Shown here one piece after another: positions 14,136 to 16,087 of a DNA stretch of 16,087 nucleotides (its first letter is position 1; each line of letters opens with the position of its first letter). Below the pieces are notes generated by a model. It was not told the DNA's origin. It worked only from the letters and a program-made list of their open reading frames with translations, and did not search any database. The DNA is from an uncultured cyanobacterium (lineage in GTDB: Bacteria; Cyanobacteriota; Cyanobacteriia; PCC-6307; Cyanobiaceae). The stretch covers positions 1 to 16,087 of the forward strand of contig CAIZOZ010000253.1 of the NCBI GenBank assembly GCA_903934745.1. The letters are read 5' to 3'. Made by a program: the position numbers and the translations under genes.

Positions 14136-14164
14136 TTGATCCCTGTTTTTGTCGCGTACCCGCT
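13785..14164 (+). other. Structured rpoD upstream/leader region
   Basis: About 380 bases separate the proposed promoter from the rpoD ATG. Hairpins seen by eye: CGGAAC/GTTCCG (13817-13822/13831-13836, 8-base loop); AGGG/CCCT (13842-13845/13850-13853, loop AAGA); GAGCAG/CTGCTC (14080-14085/14092-14097, loop TGTTTG). A TTGCAA-centred dyad lies at 14104-14128. GATCGCTTGATCGCTGCGATCG (in part) makes 14019-14040 rich in GATCG. I see no known riboswitch or named small RNA. A long leader could carry growth-phase or light control of the primary sigma factor; that is inference. Confidence 0.4.
14104..14128. promoter_or_regulatory. TTGCAA-centred dyad 36 bases before rpoD
   Basis: The 14-base perfect palindrome TTCGTTGCAACGAA lies at 14109-14122. 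Outer arms CGAG (14104-14107) and CTCG (14125-14128) extend it imperfectly. With no natural loop it suits a protein-binding site better than an RNA hairpin. The same TTGCAA core occurs in the direct repeats at 13732 and 13754. Confidence 0.5.
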
Positions 14165-15565
14165 ATGAGTTCCGTTGCCGCCAAGGTCAAGGCCGCCAGT
14201 GCCCCCGTCTCTGCAAGCCCCGCGAGCAAGGGCGGACTGGCTGCCAAGACCCCGCCTGCGGTCAAGACAGTGGTGCCCGAAATCTTAATGACGGTGACGG
14301 CTGACGGCGAGGTATTGCCCGCTCCCAAGCCCAAGGCCCGCAAGAGCGCCCCAGCCGACACCGCCGCCAAGCCTGCGAAGGCGGCCAAAGCGACCAAAAC
14401 CACCAAAACCACCAAAGCCCGTAAACCGGCGGCAGCCAAAGGCGCGGCCAAAGCCGGCAAGGTTGTGGTTCTGAAAGCTGACGCCGACGGATTGCTGGTT
14501 AGCGCCGGGGCGGATGGGGAGAGTGATGACCTTGAGCTCGGCATCGGCGACGTTGCCGAGAAGAAAGATGTCAAGTCCGCCAAGGCCCTGGCCAGCATCA
14601 AGGTGGGACCGAAGGGGGTATACACCGAGGATTCGATTCGGGTGTACCTGCAGGAAATCGGCCGCATCCGGCTGCTGAGGCCTGATGAGGAGATTGAACT
14701 GGCCCGCAAGATTGCCGACCTGCTGGAGCTGGAGGAGAAAGCCTCCGAATTTGAGGCCGATAAAGGGCATTTTCCCGATTCCAAGGAATGGGCGGCGATC
14801 TTCGATATGCCGCTGATCAAGTTTCGGCGGCGTCTGATGCTGGGCCGGCGGGCCAAGGAAAAGATGGTGCAGTCGAACCTGCGCCTAGTGGTATCGATCG
14901 CCAAGAAATACATGAATCGGGGTCTTTCCTTCCAGGATTTGATCCAGGAGGGAAGTCTTGGCCTGATTCGAGCGGCGGAGAAATTCGACCATGAAAAAGG
15001 TTACAAGTTCTCCACCTATGCAACTTGGTGGATTCGTCAGGCGATCACCCGCGCCATTGCCGATCAGAGCCGCACAATTCGCCTACCGGTTCACCTCTAC
15101 GAAACCATCTCCCGCATCAAGAAAACCACCAAGACCCTCTCCCAGGAATTCGGCCGCAAACCAACCGAAGAAGAGATCGCCGAGAGCATGGAGATGACGA
15201 TCGAGAAGCTTCGCTTCATCGCCAAATCGGCCCAGCTGCCGATTTCGCTTGAAACCCCGATCGGCAAGGAAGAGGATTCCCGTCTTGGTGATTTTATTGA
15301 AGCCGACATCGAAAATCCAGAGCAGGACGTCGCCAAAAACCTGCTGAGGGAGGATCTTGAAGGCGTTTTGGCCACCCTCAGCCCCCGGGAGCGTGATGTG
15401 CTGCGCCTGCGCTATGGCCTCGACGACGGCCGGATGAAAACTCTTGAGGAAATCGGTCAGATCTTCGATGTCACCCGCGAGCGGATTCGCCAGATTGAGG
15501 CCAAGGCCCTGCGCAAGTTGCGCCATCCCAATCGCAACGGTGTCCTGAAGGAGTACATCAAGTAA
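14165..15565 (+). CDS. rpoD: Primary RNA polymerase sigma factor (SigA/RpoD)
   Basis: Group 1 sigma-70 factor that directs RNA polymerase to housekeeping promoters. The product has 466 residues. Residues 1 to about 150 are a Lys/Ala/Pro/Thr-rich low-complexity extension (AAKPAKAAKATKTTKTTKARK at about 67-87) in place of an E. coli-like region 1.1. Region 1.2 begins at about 155 (EDSIRVYLQEIGRIRLL). Region 2 spans about 232-305, with the -10-binding helix KFSTYATWWIRQAITRAIAD. Region 3 is about 306-395. Region 4 (about 400-460) has the -35-binding helix-turn-helix TLEEIGQIFDVTRERIRQIE. The full set of regions and the RQAITRAIADQSRTIRLPVH stretch match the primary, not alternative, cyanobacterial sigma factors. 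The ATG at 14165 has no Shine-Dalgarno sequence. It is divergent from priA and followed by 310 bases without a gene. Confidence 0.96.
   Translation: MSSVAAKVKAASAPVSASPASKGGLAAKTPPAVKTVVPEILMTVTADGEVLPAPKPKARKSAPADTAAKPAKAAKATKTTKTTKARKPAAAKGAAKAGKVVVLKADADGLLVSAGADGESDDLELGIGDVAEKKDVKSAKALASIKVGPKGVYTEDSIRVYLQEIGRIRLLRPDEEIELARKIADLLELEEKASEFEADKGHFPDSKEWAAIFDMPLIKFRRRLMLGRRAKEKMVQSNLRLVVSIAKKYMNRGLSFQDLIQEGSLGLIRAAEKFDHEKGYKFSTYATWWIRQAITRAIADQSRTIRLPVHLYETISRIKKTTKTLSQEFGRKPTEEEIAESMEMTIEKLRFIAKSAQLPISLETPIGKEEDSRLGDFIEADIENPEQDVAKNLLREDLEGVLATLSPRERDVLRLRYGLDDGRMKTLEEIGQIFDVTRERIRQIEAKALRKLRHPNRNGVLKEYIK
14393..14419 (+). repeat. 9-bp tandem repeat in the rpoD N-terminal extension
   Basis: ACCAAAACC is present twice in tandem (14393, 14402), followed by ACCAAAGCC (14411). 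It encodes the TKTTKTTKA run. A slippage-prone short repeat in a disordered region. Confidence 0.7.
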
Positions 15566-15875
15566 GCCCATTACTCGAGGTCACTTTGCTCCAGATGTTG
15601 AGATCTCCCGGGGCTGGAAATTCTGATCGAACGACAGCATTGATCCAGCTCCAGATCACCAGGAGACCGTGATCAGCGGCCAGACCCAGCCGCTACAGCC
15701 GTCACCCGCCGCTCATCGCTGGTGGACATCGGAGCAGGTCGGCTCCAGCGCATGTACTGCTGTGATTTCAGCGTTTGTAGGTATCACGCTTCTGGCTCCA
15801 CGAGCTGGGTCTGGGCCTGGTGGCGCCGTTTGACCGGCTCCTAAGTTGCCCGTTCCTGCTGCGGGCAGCGTTCCC
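15566..15875. other. 310-base intergenic region between rpoD and the glycosyltransferase
   Basis: I find no convincing gene. Open frames on the - strand here are shadows of the next gene and are Arg/Ser/Pro-rich. One hairpin stands out: GATCAC (15654-15659), 9-base loop, GTGATC (15669-15674). It lacks a T-tract, so it is only a weak terminator candidate for rpoD. A GCTGC/GCAGC stem (15858-15862/15865-15869) lies just before the next start. TTGACC at 15830-15835 resembles a -35 box but has no good -10 partner. No tRNA was recognised. Confidence 0.4.
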
Positions 15876-16087
15876 ATGGCCACTGCCCCCACAGCCACTG
15901 ATCGCACGGCCACAAACCGCTTGACGGAGTTCTGGCAACAGCAGCCCCGTCGACAGCCCTGGCTGGTTGGCCTGGCGCTCGCCCTGCTCTGCTGGCTCGC
16001 TTTTTTCCATGGCCTCGGCGCCCTCGGGCTCACGGACAAGACCGAAGCCCTGTTTGTGGAGGTGGGCCATCAGATGGTGTTGCGCCA
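15876..16087 (+). CDS. N-terminus of an ArnT/GT39-like membrane glycosyltransferase (partial)
   Basis: Open from ATG 15876 to the window end, giving 70 complete codons. After a polar start (MATAPTATDRTATNRLTEFW) comes a hydrophobic helix (PWLVGLALALLCWLAFFHGL). Then follows GALGLTDKTEALFVEVGHQMVLR, the characteristic first extracytoplasmic loop of the ArnT / PMT-like (GT39/GT83) family, where an acidic residue takes part in catalysis (D-x-T/E-x-x-x). Such enzymes transfer a sugar from a polyprenyl-phosphate donor at the outer face of the membrane. Only the first transmembrane segment and loop are in the window, so donor and acceptor cannot be inferred. An in-frame TTG at 15846 is a weaker alternative start. 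Confidence 0.75.
   Translation, partial: MATAPTATDRTATNRLTEFWQQQPRRQPWLVGLALALLCWLAFFHGLGALGLTDKTEALFVEVGHQMVLR

Noticed and set aside
15566..15875. tRNA or small RNA gene after rpoD
   Set aside because: No cloverleaf, no TTCGA-type T-loop, and hairpins lack a T-tract.
1..16087. CRISPR array, prophage, transposon or defence island
   Set aside because: No regularly spaced repeats, transposase, integrase or known defence genes; the repeats seen are short coding tandem repeats or dyads.

Overview
The window reads as a GC-rich picocyanobacterial chromosome segment (Cyanobium / Synechococcus-like). The direct evidence is a lipoprotein Psb27, which only oxygenic phototrophs have, plus a cyanobacterial-type primary sigma factor, a Ycf41-like SSB protein and a DUF2854 protein. 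The genes are tightly packed, intergenic gaps are short, clear Shine-Dalgarno sequences are scarce, and several start codons are not ATG (GTG for purA; TTG inferred for the SSB protein, argB and priA). I see no tRNA, rRNA, CRISPR array, transposase, integrase or phage gene. This is core chromosome, not a mobile island.

Layout. The left edge holds the end of an unidentified + strand gene and a terminator-like hairpin. Two - strand genes follow: a low-complexity protein with one C-terminal membrane helix, and a small helix-turn-helix-like protein. The latter is divergent from a + strand run of proS, psb27, purA and a PfkB-family (adenosine kinase-like) gene. cobK lies on the - strand, convergent with the PfkB gene and divergent from the SSB-family gene. 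After a small - strand hypothetical and a 394-base stretch without a convincing gene come DUF2854, argB and a three-part DUF3153 protein on the + strand. priA is convergent with the DUF3153 gene. A long promoter-bearing gap leads to rpoD (sigA), and the window ends in the first 70 codons of an ArnT/GT39-like membrane glycosyltransferase.

Functionally the genes are housekeeping: translation (proS), purine metabolism (purA and the PfkB kinase), photosystem II assembly (psb27), corrinoid synthesis (cobK), arginine synthesis (argB), replication restart and ssDNA binding (priA, SSB) and transcription initiation (rpoD). They do not form one pathway; I believe the neighbourhood is broadly conserved in marine picocyanobacteria, but that is memory, not something shown here.

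I did not find a convincing undescribed defence or mobile system. The most unusual signals are regulatory or structural: a 29-base perfect inverted repeat inside purA, an 11-bp bulged inverted repeat between the HTH-like gene and proS, a promoter followed by a ~375-base rpoD leader with TTGCAA-centred motifs, a hairpin that contains the stop codons of both convergent genes at DUF3153/priA, and a soluble-domain/lipobox/DUF3153 fusion.
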